64,000 nucleotides of DNA from Cotesia glomerata (taxonomy: Eukaryota > Arthropoda > Insecta > Hymenoptera > Braconidae), in contig NC_058159.1 in assembly GCF_020080835.1 (NCBI RefSeq), forward strand, positions 6,634,001 through 6,698,000, in the 5' to 3' direction. The translations under genes and the position numbers were made by a program. Below are positions 40,093-51,804 of the stretch, piece by piece (within the stretch, counting starts at the first letter, position 1; every line of letters begins with the position of its first letter). The notes beneath the pieces were generated by a model that made no database searches, was not told the DNA's origin, and saw nothing but the letters and a program-made list of their open reading frames with translations.

Positions 40093-40141
40093 CGCTTCGC
40101 TCTTCGATAGATAATTAAATTATCTATCGAAGAGCGAAGCG
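40093..40141. repeat. perfect hairpin, 24-bp arms
   Basis: CGCTTCGCTCTTCGATAGAT... is followed, after a single central base, by its exact inverse complement (24 of 24 pairs); weaker A/T pairing extends outward. With no loop it is better suited to a cruciform or a foldback insertion than to a pre-miRNA. It is 215-263 bases downstream of the donor of the large sbb exon. Confidence 0.9.
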
Positions 40142-40274
40142 TTTTTTTTCGAAATTTTATCACATACATGAGAAAAACACGTTTGAAAATCAACTATAAA
40201 CCGCTCTTAAACGTAGAAGATGTATTAATCATTAAATTTTTTAGGAAAAAAGTACAAAAACTTTAAATCAACTA

Positions 40275-40355
40275 TCAATTAGAATTCAATTTCGGAAAAT
40301 CTGTTTTTAAATGAGACAGCAGTACTTTAATAACTAAAAATAAAAAAAGCCTTAC
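40275..40355 (-). other. sbb: alternative C-terminus by reading through the sbb exon donor
   Basis: If the donor at 40356 is not used, the frame continues for 26 codons (VRLFLFLVIK... to ...FPKLNSN) and stops at TGA, giving a 632-residue protein from the ATG at 42173, without the zinc finger. Drosophila scribbler/brakeless makes a short isoform that shares the N-terminal part and lacks the finger. The extension itself looks like translated intron, and no poly(A) site is assigned, so this is a hypothesis. Confidence 0.3.
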
Positions 40356-42173
40356 CTTTGGCTCAGAATTAGACGTCTTCATCTTCTTCATAGGCGGCGA
40401 ACTACACGCAGCCGTGTCCATAGCCTCGTCAACACTCGTGTTCAAAGTAGGCCCAGGAACAGCAGCGACTTTGGTCTGCTCTGGTTTCGCGGCGGAACCA
40501 GCAGCAGTCGCCGAAGCTGGACTAGGAGGAGGACATGGAGCAGCAGCGCTGGTCGCGGGAGGACCAACACCTTGAGCTCCTGGGAACCCAGTTCTAGAAC
40601 TGGGTGGTGGACCCTGAGGTTGCTGAGGAGCAGTCGCTGCAGGAGTAGGACCCTGCGACTGGGCACCAGCCCCCGTGGAATTTTGACCCTGAGACACCGG
40701 CCTGGCAGTTCCGTTCATCTCGGGCTTGCTATTCTGCTGGGGCCCGTGACTATTGCTCTGGGGCTTTTCGTGCTTGTCCCTGGCTTTGTCCCTCCTATGA
40801 CCACTGGAGCCTCTTTTGGAACCCACCGTCGAGGATGCGGGCGGTCCGGAAGCCGGGGAATGTGGCTTGGACTTGTTAGAGGAGGAAGAGGAGTTCCCCG
40901 TAGGAACATCAGAGTTTTGAGAACTGGTCGAGGAGCTCGAGGACGTCGAAGAGCCCGAGGAAGACGTCGAAGAGTTGGACGAGGTGGAATTACCGTTCCC
41001 GTCCTGGTTGGAACTGGTTCCGTTTATTTCGTTGGACTTGACAATTTCGTGCTTAGTCTCGCTGGTCTTAGTTCCTGTCTTGGTTCGTTTGATCTTCATC
41101 TTGAGGCCTTTGTCTACGGTGGCCGAGTGTTCAACAGCCATTTTTCCGGGATTGCCGGAGTTTATGTGAACCGCGTTAACAGAACTCGTCTGCTTGCCTC
41201 CCGTTCCGTTCCCGGCGTTCGAGCTGTTGCCGGTGGCGCCCCCTATGTTCTGGTTGTTCCCGGAACTGGAGTTGTTCACCAAACTGTTGCTGTTGTTACC
41301 ACTATTGCTACTGTTATTACTACTATTATTACTATTATTAGAGTTATTACTACCGTTAGAGTTATTATTACTATTAGTGTTGTTGCTGTTGTTGTTGTTG
41401 CTAGAGTTGTTAGAGTTGGTATTATTAGCGTTTTGGTTCCCGGAGGAGGCTAGCCCGGAGTTAGAATTACCGCCGCAGGACGGCGACGACGATGAGTTTG
41501 AGGAGGACGACGACGAGGACGATGAACAAGACTGATTTTGGTTGTTCTGGTTAGAGAGTGCGGTTCCACCGACCGACAAAGGCAAAGAGTTCTGGTGGGG
41601 AACAGCGTTGTTAACCTGGTGCTGGTTACTCTGTAACTGGTGACTCTGGTGACTCTGGTTCTGATTATTCGTGGCTGCTGCCGAGGCAGGCGTTGAAGCC
41701 ATCCCGTTTCCCGAGCTTAATTTCTCGTCCCTCGTCTTCTCTATGTCAGCATCGAGGTCGATTATCAGATCGCCTATGCCAATGTCCCATTCATTGTCGT
41801 CGTACTCAAAGTTGTTGGTCACATTCGTCGTGGCCGTGTCCGTGTCCGTTTCTCCGACGTTAGCAGCCACTGTGCTTGCTTTCGAATCACGACGTCCCAC
41901 CAACCGGTCGCCCTGCTGCTGATGCTGGTGATACTCCCTGCTCGCTTTCTCGCGTTTGTTGGGCCCGCTACCGCTCGGGGAAGGCGATGAAGACTGACCT
42001 GGAGCTGAGGATGTTGACGATATTGGAGTTGTCGTTGATGAGGATGATGATAATGATGTTAATGCTGTTGATGATGTCGACGAGGATGTTGATGAGGCTG
42101 GTACCGCCAAGCTTGGCGAGATTCCTTTGCGGTTAACGTTAGGGAGGCGACCGCCTATTGGCGTGGTCGCCAT
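40356..42173 (-). CDS. sbb: scribbler/ZNF609-like protein, first coding exon
   Basis: A 606-codon exon part from ATG (MATTPIGGRLPNVNRKG) to a donor CCAAAG|GTAAGG. After a Ser/Thr/Pro-rich stretch comes NEWDIGIGDLIIDLDADIEK (about residues 127-146), the hallmark near the ZNF609 N-terminus (DEWDIGVGNLIIDLDADLEK). Next are Asn/Ser-rich homopolymer tracts (about residues 160-350), a Lys-rich block GLKMKIKRTKTGTK, Ser-rich, Pro/Ala-rich and Gln-rich linkers, and a KKMKTSNSEPK end (family: KKVKSEK). The frame is open 48 codons further upstream to a TAA, but without an ATG, so 42173 is the first in-frame ATG. It joins in phase 0 to 21958. Summed over five exons the protein has 1,667 residues, between ZNF609 (about 1,400) and Drosophila Brakeless-B (about 2,300). 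Confidence 0.93.
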
Positions 42174-42319
42174 GCCCTTGGAACCGTTTCCTCGGCGCCC
42201 GCCAGCCTGTACACCGAGGACTTGAGGTGTTGTCTCTTCGGCGAAGAGCTTAATCCACTGCCTGGAGTAGTTGAACCCGGACCACCGCCCGCGAGACGCT
42301 CCTCGTCCATCGAACACAT
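42155..42319 (-). other. upstream ORF overlapping the sbb start codon
   Basis: An ATG at 42319 (with a second at 42310) opens a 54-codon frame, MCSMDEERLAGGGPGS..., which ends at TAG 42157-42155, 19 bases past the sbb ATG at 42173. Both ATGs have a purine at -3 or G at +4. It would compete with the main start. Its composition is rather coding-like, so it could instead be the true N-terminus if an unseen splice or a sequence error joined it to the main frame. Confidence 0.5.
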
Positions 42320-42723
42320 TACTTTTCGCCGGTTACTACACACCCTAACTGGTTACTACTGGTATTCTTTCTCTTTCTCTTCTACAACTCAACTAACAAC
42401 TACTGACTAAAACTCGTTGTTACTATCACTCCACTTTAAAACTGCGTCTCGACACTGTACCTTCTACCAACTTTTATTATCCACAAACTATTGATAGCTC
42501 ACACCTAAACAAACCTTAACAATAATCTAATCCACTATTCAGACACCACACTAACTGTAATTCATCACTCCCACTGATAAAACTTATCCACGATCACTGG
42601 TTGATCACTCAATTGTATAAAAAAACACAGCTATCAATCCGTAGGATGCTTCGCCAGTTATCCATTTAGGCATCCTCCAGCTCTGGAGAGCTATGCCACG
42701 TTGATGACTCCATCAGTTTGGAT
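42174..42723 (-). other. sbb: sbb 5'UTR part of the first coding exon
   Basis: An acceptor (cttgatgtttcAG|ATCCAAAC) with a CTAAC branch-point-like motif about 30 bases before it marks the 5' boundary at 42723. The exon is thus internal (2,368 bases) and at least one upstream non-coding exon exists. It includes the upstream ORF. Confidence 0.6.
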
Positions 42724-44004
42724 CTGAAACATCAAGAGATTTTTTTCGTTAGATGATGATGATTATTCTTTGTTTAAATTGATATTTTGTCGAATGGATC
42801 AAAGACATGGAAAAATTTCTTATCATTTTTTCATATCTTTAATATTCTACCTAAAATAATGATAATATTGATGTAATGTTAATAATTCAAAAAATGAAGT
42901 TTGTTTTAAAGTTTAAAATAGATTTTCTTGAAATAAAATGTTTTTACTTTTTTTATAGTCAAGTAGAATCTGTTAAAATATCTACCATAAAAAGCATATA
43001 TTGAGAAACTCTGACGTCAATCTAAATGACGTCAATTTTTCTACACAAAACTCGGCAAACACGACAAGTTAAGGAAAAGATCATAAATTATGAAAAAAAT
43101 AATCAGTCAGAAATAAAGTATCATAAATTCCGACACATCTTCAATGTTTTCTCAAAATCAGCGACGAGGGTGCTTATGTTCGGTTGAAAAGACATATAAT
43201 TGACAAGATACAGAGATATAATCCCGGGCAGATTCGAATTGTTGAGTGAATCGGATATAAATTTAGGATTCATTAATCTTTAAAAGCAGATGGCTCTCAC
43301 GGGGAGCAAGAAAATACTCAACCAGTTATTCGTCTCCTCTAGGTTTGCCAACAAATTTGTATTCCCACTTGGGGTGGAATTCGTGTCAGAGAGCGATTAA
43401 TTTAACCGGCGGCATTTTGGCTCGCTACCAAACTTACTCACACAACATAGAAGATCAGATAGATCGCAGACGAACTCTGCTATGCCGGAAAATGTAGTAT
43501 AGAGTTGCATCTCTATCTCTGTCTCTCCGTCTCTTTCTTTATTTTCTCTCTTTCTCGTGCTCTATCTCACCGCTGCGTTAATTCTAAAACTTTATGCGCG
43601 AATAACTTTTGCAAAAAGTACAAAAAGCTTCATTGGAAGGCTTATTTAGCTCCTCATTCTCATTCTCATACCACATACATTATTAGTTAATCTCAAAACT
43701 AATTAATCAATTAAATTCATACGATACGATAACTTTCTTTTTTTATTATCGTGTTATTCCGAGCTTATTAAAATAAAATAATCACTAACTTGCTCGGCAA
43801 GTGTTTTTATTTAAAACAGCTATCTAACAGATGTCAATGTCAAAGATAACATTACATTAAATAATTACTTCCTTTCGACTTCAACTCTCAAAGTTTAAGT
43901 AAAACGTTTTTTTTTCATCTCTCTATTTTATATTAATAATAACAATTGTAATTATAATTAATAAATCTCATGCTTGTACGATCATATCACTATTATTATT
44001 ATTT

Positions 44005-44134
44005 CGGATGAAGTATTGAAGATATGAAAAAATGATAAGAGACCTTATTTGTAGGAAGTTGAATTCTGTACAAAAAAGATCCTCGTCAATTTTCTCATCT
44101 TTGATATTTCAAATAGAATATTAATTTGAACATA
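44005..44134 (+). repeat. dispersed hairpin repeat
   Basis: GAAGATATGAAAAAATGATA... pairs with ...TTTCTCATCTTTGATATTT around a loop containing GGAAGTTGAATTCTGTA. It is one of about a dozen copies of the same 80-130 bp hairpin: also about 27575-27700, 42780-42850 (half), 49230-49350, 49380-49505, 58030-58160, 58195-58275, 58410-58535, 58570-58695, 59985-60110, 60165-60285 and 62610-62750. Confidence 0.65.
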
Positions 44135-44482
44135 TGAAAAAACTTTGTTTTTTACTCGAGTTTTAATTATCAGTTAACGAGTTTGAACATGTTAGGGACT
44201 AACAAATGTTATTTGATGTGAATATTTTTTTAGCAGTGAATTGTGCTGCGACATAAAATGCAGCGTCTGCAGCTCGTAAACAATAGCCAGTCAATGGGCA
44301 CTTGAAAGTGTAGTAATATTGTTCTTAGTTTACAATTGGCTCTGTCGAAATGCACCGCGCTATTATTTAAGAATGAACTGAGCGTGTAATGTAAATGTAT
44401 ATGTATAATACGATATGGTAGTTATAAGTATGAAGAATAGTGCACCACCAGCTGATTAAAAACCACAACGGCTCGAGTGTTG

Positions 44483-44551
<69 letters not shown>
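44483..44551. repeat. (TG)n microsatellite
   Basis: About 34 uninterrupted TG units. Confidence 0.97.
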
Positions 44552-44553
<2 letters not shown>

Positions 44554-46356
44554 TTTTAATGATACGTTGCATTAATAATCGACGGTACGGTAAAAACAAG
44601 TTCAGTGTAAGTGTATACACACTATTCGTTCATTAAAACTTGTGGCTGTTTCAAAAGTTTAGTGTATTAGCGATACGTTAAATTAAATGAAACACTTGGC
44701 TCAAGAAACTCATTTTGAGGTGAACCCTAAGTATATAAATATATTCTTGGCCACCTGTTTTTGTTAAGAAACTAGTAATTAAATTGAAAAAGTCTTTATC
44801 TCTCGTGCTACGAAATTACACTGCAAAAGGAAAATAAAATATTGGCCAGAAATTTTTTCACTCAAGAATTTTTTGAAATAAATTACTTAATTTGTTACTT
44901 TTTTAATAAAAAAATATCAATATTTTCCTTTATTACAATATTTACACGAATTAATTGCTTTATTTTAATTAAATAAAAATTAATTTAATCAATTTTTCAA
45001 TATATGTTCAAGTGTCAAGAAAATATTCCTTTTTCTCACTGTATAAGTTTTACACTAATAAAAGAGTTAATTTAATTAAAGAAAATAAATTTTGTACCAA
45101 AAAAAATAGTTAAAGAATTTTATTATTTTCAATCTCGCAAAAGAGTTTGTAATAAAAGAAATTTTTCTTACTTCGTAGCAAGAAAATTCTTCAAAATTAT
45201 TTATGAATTCTTCTTTTCAATCAATAAACAAATAGAAAAAAATTCAAGTTTTTGTAGAAAGTAGAGTAGAAAAATTCTTTAGACAACCCGACAAAAGAAA
45301 ATGGTTGTCAGCGAGTTAAAATGTCGTCCAGCGTCTGCAACAAAAATTCGGCCGGTAAAAAAAAATATAGTAAGAAAAGGAGCAAAAAACAATCCTTTTT
45401 CTCTTTAATTTGAGCAGTGGACACCAGCGCGACAGTAACACAGTGGCGTTAGATGGAAATATGTATTTATTTAGTCCAGGGCTGGCATGTGATGAAAACG
45501 AGGGGAAATGAGAAGAGTAAGGTTAGTTTTTTTCTTTCATCTCGGTTATTCTGTCCTGTTCTGTTTTTTCAATTTTTTTCTTTCGTAATAAAAACTCGGG
45601 TCGTATACGCCATATGCCTGCAAGCTGGAGATGTCCCTCATGTACTCAGGCTCGGTGTATTCCGTGATATCCCCTATGTTCAAAGGCTCTTTATACGGCG
45701 CTGCTCGGTGGGCGAGGAACAAGTACATACATTTGTATATATGTATTGAACATTACAGACACTACACATACATTACAATAGTACAGTATTGTATAGTACA
45801 TGGAGCCGACCCCAAAAGTCACGAAGCGGCAGATGCTCCTGTGGCCGTGTTCACTCATCCGTTTCACTCTCGCTCGCTTATTTGAGCCTTAGTAGGTATT
45901 AGGACACTGGATAGAATACGGCATTATGTGTTGCCCCTACCGTGTTATATCTTATGTACGTGTTGGTGTCATACGGGCTCTGCATAATCGACCGAATTTT
46001 ATTTTAAATCACGGGTCATTCTAAACCGATTAACAGGAGATTGCTTTTCATTCACAGTATTGCTGCTATTTACTTCAGAATACTCTCTAGAGTTATTGCA
46101 GCTATTGTTACATCAAAACAATATATTCTTTTTAGTTTTTTAATTAGTCAACACAGTTTTGTATCTACTCGTTAAAAAATTTTTATATATGGGTAAAAAA
46201 ATATTTTTTATTTAATCTAAATAATTTAAGCTAATTAATTTGTTAAATTATGCAAAAGTTGGTTTAATAATTGATTAAACTTCAAAAACAATCTCAGATA
46301 AGTTCTTTAAGAGAAGTAAAAAGTGATTTTTATTTTTGAACTTTATACTTTAGAGT

Positions 46357-46412
46357 TAACTTTCCTTCTAAGAGAAACTTTGCCGATCATGCGCCACCTG
46401 TCGGAGAATTAT
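46357..46412 (-). repeat. dispersed repeat, GGTGGCGCATGG core, third copy
   Basis: The minus strand reads CTCCGACAGGTGGCGCATGA, then AAGTTAACTC, matching the order of the copies at 24893 and 26461. Confidence 0.45.
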
Positions 46413-49229
46413 AAAACTAACTTTTATCATAAAATTATATACGGTCATATCAAGTCATATATTGCTATATATATTGGTATGGTCAATTTTTACAGATGAT
46501 TATTGATTAAAAAAATTAATTGATCGTCTAAGATAATTTTACATGTCATTAATTTCAAAAAAATTGGATCCAAATAACTTGTTATAAAAACTGTGTAGTA
46601 TCGAATAAAATCGTCCAAATACTGAAAATCCATAAAAATATCTATTTACCTGGAGATCAGATCAGCAAATTTAATTTTAAAACCCGTCAAAGTGTGTACA
46701 TAGGACTAGGCCGAAATTGTAGAGTAGCAGCTGGAGCAATATCAATACAAATACCAATACGACTCGTCACTGTCTAGTCTGTGTCCATTGATTGCAGAGT
46801 TTGTGGGCATATCACGTCAAGCTTCTACTTCGACACCATACATTTTAAACTATGTTCTGTACCAAAGAGCTTTATTTGTAAAGGAGCCGAATGCCAGAGG
46901 AAGAAGGCGGTGGAGACGTTTGCTAGCGTCAAAGGTGCATAAAGTGAAGTAGCCCTAACAACGGTTGAACGGTACAGGTAGCAGCCTATAGCGGACGTCA
47001 ATTGTTGGATCCAGCCATTCGATACTGAGTCTAGTTCAGTTTAGTTTGTTGTTGTTATTGTTGGATTCTACTCCGTACAGTGTATAGTGGGCATTCAACT
47101 ATGAAGGAACTTTAAACTGCCTTTCGCCATATAATACTCTGCTTTCCACGTTTGCTAATATAAATTATTCATCGTCTCTTTACTTCACCGTCATCGTATC
47201 ATTCTACGACATATGCTTGTTATAAGTGAAACAGGTGTATTACAATTCATAAAAAGCCTCTTAATTCGGTTAACTTCAACACTATTTTTTATCTTGATCA
47301 ATTTTTTTTATCTTGATCAATTTTAGTAATTGATTCTTTTCATAGCATGGAAAAATTTAGAATTGACCACAATTGGGATGAAAAGTTTTTTTAAATCTTG
47401 GATCATTTCTGGAATATCGCATCAGTGGTTTTGATTGAGAGATGTTAATCTAAGACTGGTATGTGTAATGTCTGTGTGGTATGAACATAAAGATAAGAAA
47501 CGAAAAAAGAGATAAATTGATTTCTCGGAGGCTTGCACGCCAGGTGGGAAAGCCTGAGAACAAGTCGCGTGTATTGTTTGTTCCCAAACTATCGGGTTGA
47601 TATGTTAAAACTTTACTGCTTCATTAATTATTATTCATGTAAGATACATACTTGTTTATAAATTCTAATCAATAAGTATCCAAGCTAAAATTAAATTATA
47701 ATCTCCAATTATTTGACCGAAGAATTTATCGTCAATTAAAAATGATGAATTATTAAGCTTTTATTTTTGTTTTTATAAGACTTCATTAAAAATTTTTTCG
47801 TTTTTGTTTTCTACTTTATCAAAAATTTTGCTCATACCTTCTTAATTGTATAAATTTTTGACCTCGGATCAAGTAACAAAACCATTAAAGCAAAGCAATA
47901 TAACTTGACATAGTTTTAGATAATAAACAATAAACTGCGGTTTGAATAAAAAAAAAAGTTAATTTTTCGCTACAATCAAGCGTGGCACTGAAAGTCATAA
48001 ATACTAATCGTCAATAATTTAACAAATGTTTGGATTGAAAAATAGCAGACCAATATTAGCGGAAATGATATTAAATTAGCTTGGAGGCAGAGAAGCTCTC
48101 TGAGGGGCAAGGGTCTCTGTACAGATATAATAATACCCAGTACACACGACATTACATGTTACATGTTCCGAGTTACACGAGAGGAGCACAGAGGTGAGTT
48201 AAAACAGGTCGAGTTGGCATAGCATGATAGTATGACGGGTGTCCATTATCTTTATTGCACCGTCGTCGGCTGTCGTAAACGCTGTGCTGCTTTTCTGCCT
48301 TTACTTACGTTATTATTATTATTCTTATTATTATTATTTCGTACATTAACATACATGCGTTTGATGGGTAATAAGTTTAATGTCCAAGACCGATTTTTTA
48401 TCACTATTTCGGTTTTTTAGTCTTTTAACGCAACAGCAAAACTATAAACAGTTACTCCGGCCTTCACCCACTCACCATTCGTAATTTACGTTTTTATTTA
48501 ACCGGGAACCGCGTCTACAAATATTATTATTTTTATTACATAGATAGTTTGTCTGTACTCTAGTATTTGTTCGTGCTGATAAAATACTATGCTTGATATT
48601 TGCTATCCGTAGTAAAATATTTTTTGTATAAATTGTTATCTCTTTTCGGTATTTCACAACTGAGTAAACGCTTTATTGTCAACAAAACTTTTAAATGAGG
48701 ATAATAATGATAATGATAATGATAGTAATAATAATAATCATTGCAGAGAGATGTTACAAAGTGTGGTGGCTGTACTCAGTACGGAGTTTGTGGTAAATGA
48801 TCATGTAAAAAAAATATTAAAAATAAGTTGAGCACGATACTATGGTATACGGCTTTCAGCTTGGTTATATTATTATTATTTATTTTTTATTGTTATTATT
48901 ATTATATTGTATAGTTGAAATTGCACAATAGCGAAATTCAAGTTTCAACGAATAGCGGCAAATGTGGCTCTCAAATGTACCGGGGAATATTATTCAACGG
49001 CGGTCGAATGAAAATGAACTTTATGTTCAACTAAATCCGCTTCAATCAAATATATATTTTGCATATTATATATAACTATATATTCTCTGTCTACTGTTTC
49101 ATGGATTCAACATAGAACTTTAACATTAATGAAGCTAAATAATAAAAGATATTAATTACTCATAATTATTATTATATTCTCTGTTCAAAAGTTTGAATAT
49201 TAATTTATGTTTTTCAATTGTATTATTAT

Positions 49230-49505
49230 TATTTCAAGCTAAATATTAAAGATATGAAGAAATTATGAGACCTATTTTGTGGAAAATTAAATTCTTTAAA
49301 AAAAGAACCTTACAAAATTTTGATATTTTAGACAGAATATTAATTTGAACAAGAAATAAAAAAATTTAATTATTATCATTATTCTGAGCTAAATATTGAA
49401 AATATGAGACTTTTTTTGTAGGAAATTGAATTATCTATAAAAAAGATCTTGATGAATTTTTTTGTATCTTTAATTTTTTAATTTAAATATTAATTTGAAC
49501 AAGAA
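49230..49505. repeat. two dispersed hairpin repeats in tandem
   Basis: Two copies of the hairpin described at 44005-44134 (49230-49350 and 49380-49505). Both end in AGACAGAATATTAATTTGAAC-like words, followed by AAGAAATAAAAAAATTTAAT. Confidence 0.6.
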
Positions 49506-50763
49506 ATAAAAAAATTTAATTATGATATTTAATAAAAACGCAATCTCAAGAGATTAACAATGTAAACAATAAATAAAAAAATAAAAGAAAGGCATGATCT
49601 TTAAGATCAGCGTAATCTCATAGCCGGTGGGTTGATACTCGCTCGTTACGTGTCAGCAACACCCATGGGCTGAGGAAACGGTAACGATAAACTGAGCCCA
49701 GCACAGGATTACACATGCATACAGCATATAACTAACTAAATAACTAAGCTAAGCGTACGTCTGCCGGAAGTACTTGTCAAGCACTTAAGCAGCCCCGATA
49801 CGAGCAGACGTTGCCAGGAGGCCGGGGGATCACTGCGCTACGCGATGAGTATTATTTCACCGTGGATCCTACACCGTACATTATATACAATATAATAACT
49901 AACTAATAACTTAACTAGGCTCGTGCTCAGGCTCATATGCAGACAGACGTTTAAGACAGACTTACTCAAACATAGACCGTATTTTTAATATCAACATTAT
50001 GTTAATAATGCCTTCGGCGATCAACTTGTCAGCTAAAGATCGTTTCAATTTTTTATTTTTATTATTATTAATTATATAAATACTATATCAAAGCAGGCTG
50101 TGTACTTGTGTGTCTACATACTCAAATAATAATTATAAATTAAAAATACGCCCTGTTTGCACGATGATAAAATAACATTTATGAAATATTAAATAATATT
50201 TACTCGGCATACAAGTAAGCAATGAAAGGTAATTTTAAAATAAAAATTTTTACGTATGTGTGTGTGTGTAAATGTATATGCATGTGAGTCGACATGTAAA
50301 CATATAAATAAATAAATAATAAAATAGGTACGAAAGCAAGTGTACGTAGGTTTTGGATGTATGTACACTGTATATCGTGAGTTGCCTGTAGTTACGGTGG
50401 AAGCATAAATATTTATGTGTAGTGAGACGTGCAGTGCATAAGCGCACGCGTTTGCCGTGCACAGAATACTTTGCCTCCAGAACACATCAGGTTCTCTGCA
50501 GAATACTCCAGACTTTAGCTATCCGCGATTGCTATGTCGAGCTTTTGACAGTACCTGCTCGCGTTCCCCGGAGACTCGTTCCATACAAGTCCTGGAACGC
50601 TCCAGTACATATTCATACCTACACATGTATTTGTTTAGACGTATATAGTTGCAGATATTTAGTGCTGGACGTACCAGCGAGAATAGAAACACTGCACGAA
50701 TTTGTTTGCAATTTTAACCGTGAGAACGGTGATATACACATTGCTTGTACCTACATGGCAATA

Positions 50764-50769
<6 letters not shown>

Positions 50770-50841
<72 letters not shown>
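50770..50841. repeat. (TA)n microsatellite
   Basis: About 35 uninterrupted TA units. Confidence 0.97.
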
Positions 50842-50843
<2 letters not shown>

Positions 50844-51639
50844 GTGGGTAATGTGAGCATAAATATGAATATATACTAACGTTGGATAATACTAATTTAT
50901 CAGCGCTGATTTATATTCATTTTTTCATGTATTTAAATAATTTATTTTTGGTTTGTTCCGGCCTGACAAATGGGCTTTATGGACGCCAGGGGTTCTCAGT
51001 TTATTAAATTAAAGATTGGTGAATTTAGTTAGTGTTAATAAAATTATTTATTTAGAAACTGCTTGTTAATTTAATAAATAAAATTAACTTTGAATAAATA
51101 TTTTAAAAAATCTTGAACTAAACTCTAAAATCTTAAATTTTAAAGTATTAATAAATATTTTTATGAAGAAAATTACATTGTTAATGTAAATAAATTGATA
51201 ATAAATATTTATTAAGTCAGATAATGTTATGAAAAATCATTCAAGTAATAATAAATTAAATTGTTTGTTAATTTATTTAATAAAATTAATTGTTTTTTTT
51301 AATACTTGATAAAATCATCTAATATTAAGAAATATCAAAAATTTCTTCTAGTAACTTGAAAAGTTAACAAGAAAAAATTTTACATAAATGCAAAGTTTGG
51401 ATAAAAATTTTTGGAGTAAATTTTACTGTTTGCTTACTCAATGTTAATCTCGATTTAATTTTTTACAGTATCCTACTTAAACTGACAATTGTCCCAGAGA
51501 TTGTTATCTAAATGTTTCTCAAGAATTTTTACAGCAGCTGGGACATAATTTTAGGTAATAAAATTTAGTGCTTGTCAATATATTTTTAAGACTACATAAA
51601 AGCATAAGCTCGGTATGAGAACATGAATTTTAAGAATGG

Positions 51640-51804
51640 CCTATTACTCTCTTAAATCGTAATAGTGACTTTGGACTATGAAATAGTGACTATTCACTAT
51701 TTAGTAGTGAAAAGTATACCACTATTTGAATTAGTGATCTACTCTGCATTGCAAAAATAGTGAATAGTCACTATAGTCACTATTTCGATTTAAGAAAGTA
51801 GAGC
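51640..51804. mobile_element. short inverted-repeat element with TAGTGACTATT repeats
   Basis: Ends CTCTTAAATCGTAATAGTGA and TCACTATTTCGATTTAAGAA are inverted copies. The 165 bp are built almost wholly of ATAGTGA/TCACTAT words in both orientations. Confidence 0.65.

Larger units (their letters stand above)
21959..40355 (-). other. sbb intron, 18.4 kb
   Basis: The intron runs from donor AAAG|GTAAGG at 40356/40355 to the acceptor before 21958. I found no nested gene. It holds a tRNA-like fragment (27990-28040), an inverted-repeat element (29931-30352), a Helitron-like element (36264-36792), a perfect hairpin (40093-40141), AAT runs (28040-28077) and two copies of a GGTGGCGCATGG repeat (24893-24960, 26461-26530). 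Pieces with more balanced composition, at about 31,000-31,650, 35,680-36,110, 37,130-37,600 and 38,700-39,300, could be regulatory; none codes for a recognisable protein. Confidence 0.65.

Noticed and set aside
40572..41453. 293-codon plus-strand open frame
   Set aside because: Antisense to the sbb first coding exon; no recognisable domain and arginine/valine-biased as expected for antisense of this exon.
41194..41535. Plus-strand open frame encoding a Leu-rich then acidic protein, like a signal peptide or membrane segment
   Set aside because: Leu run is the antisense of the sbb Asn/Ser tracts; no independent evidence of a gene.
42155..42343. Taking 42317 or 42343 as the start of scribbler
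   Set aside because: Those positions are GTG codons; the first in-frame ATG of the main frame is at 42173.
50422..50841. 139-codon open frame ending in a Tyr-Ile repeat
   Set aside because: The end is translated (TA)n microsatellite and the rest resembles nothing.
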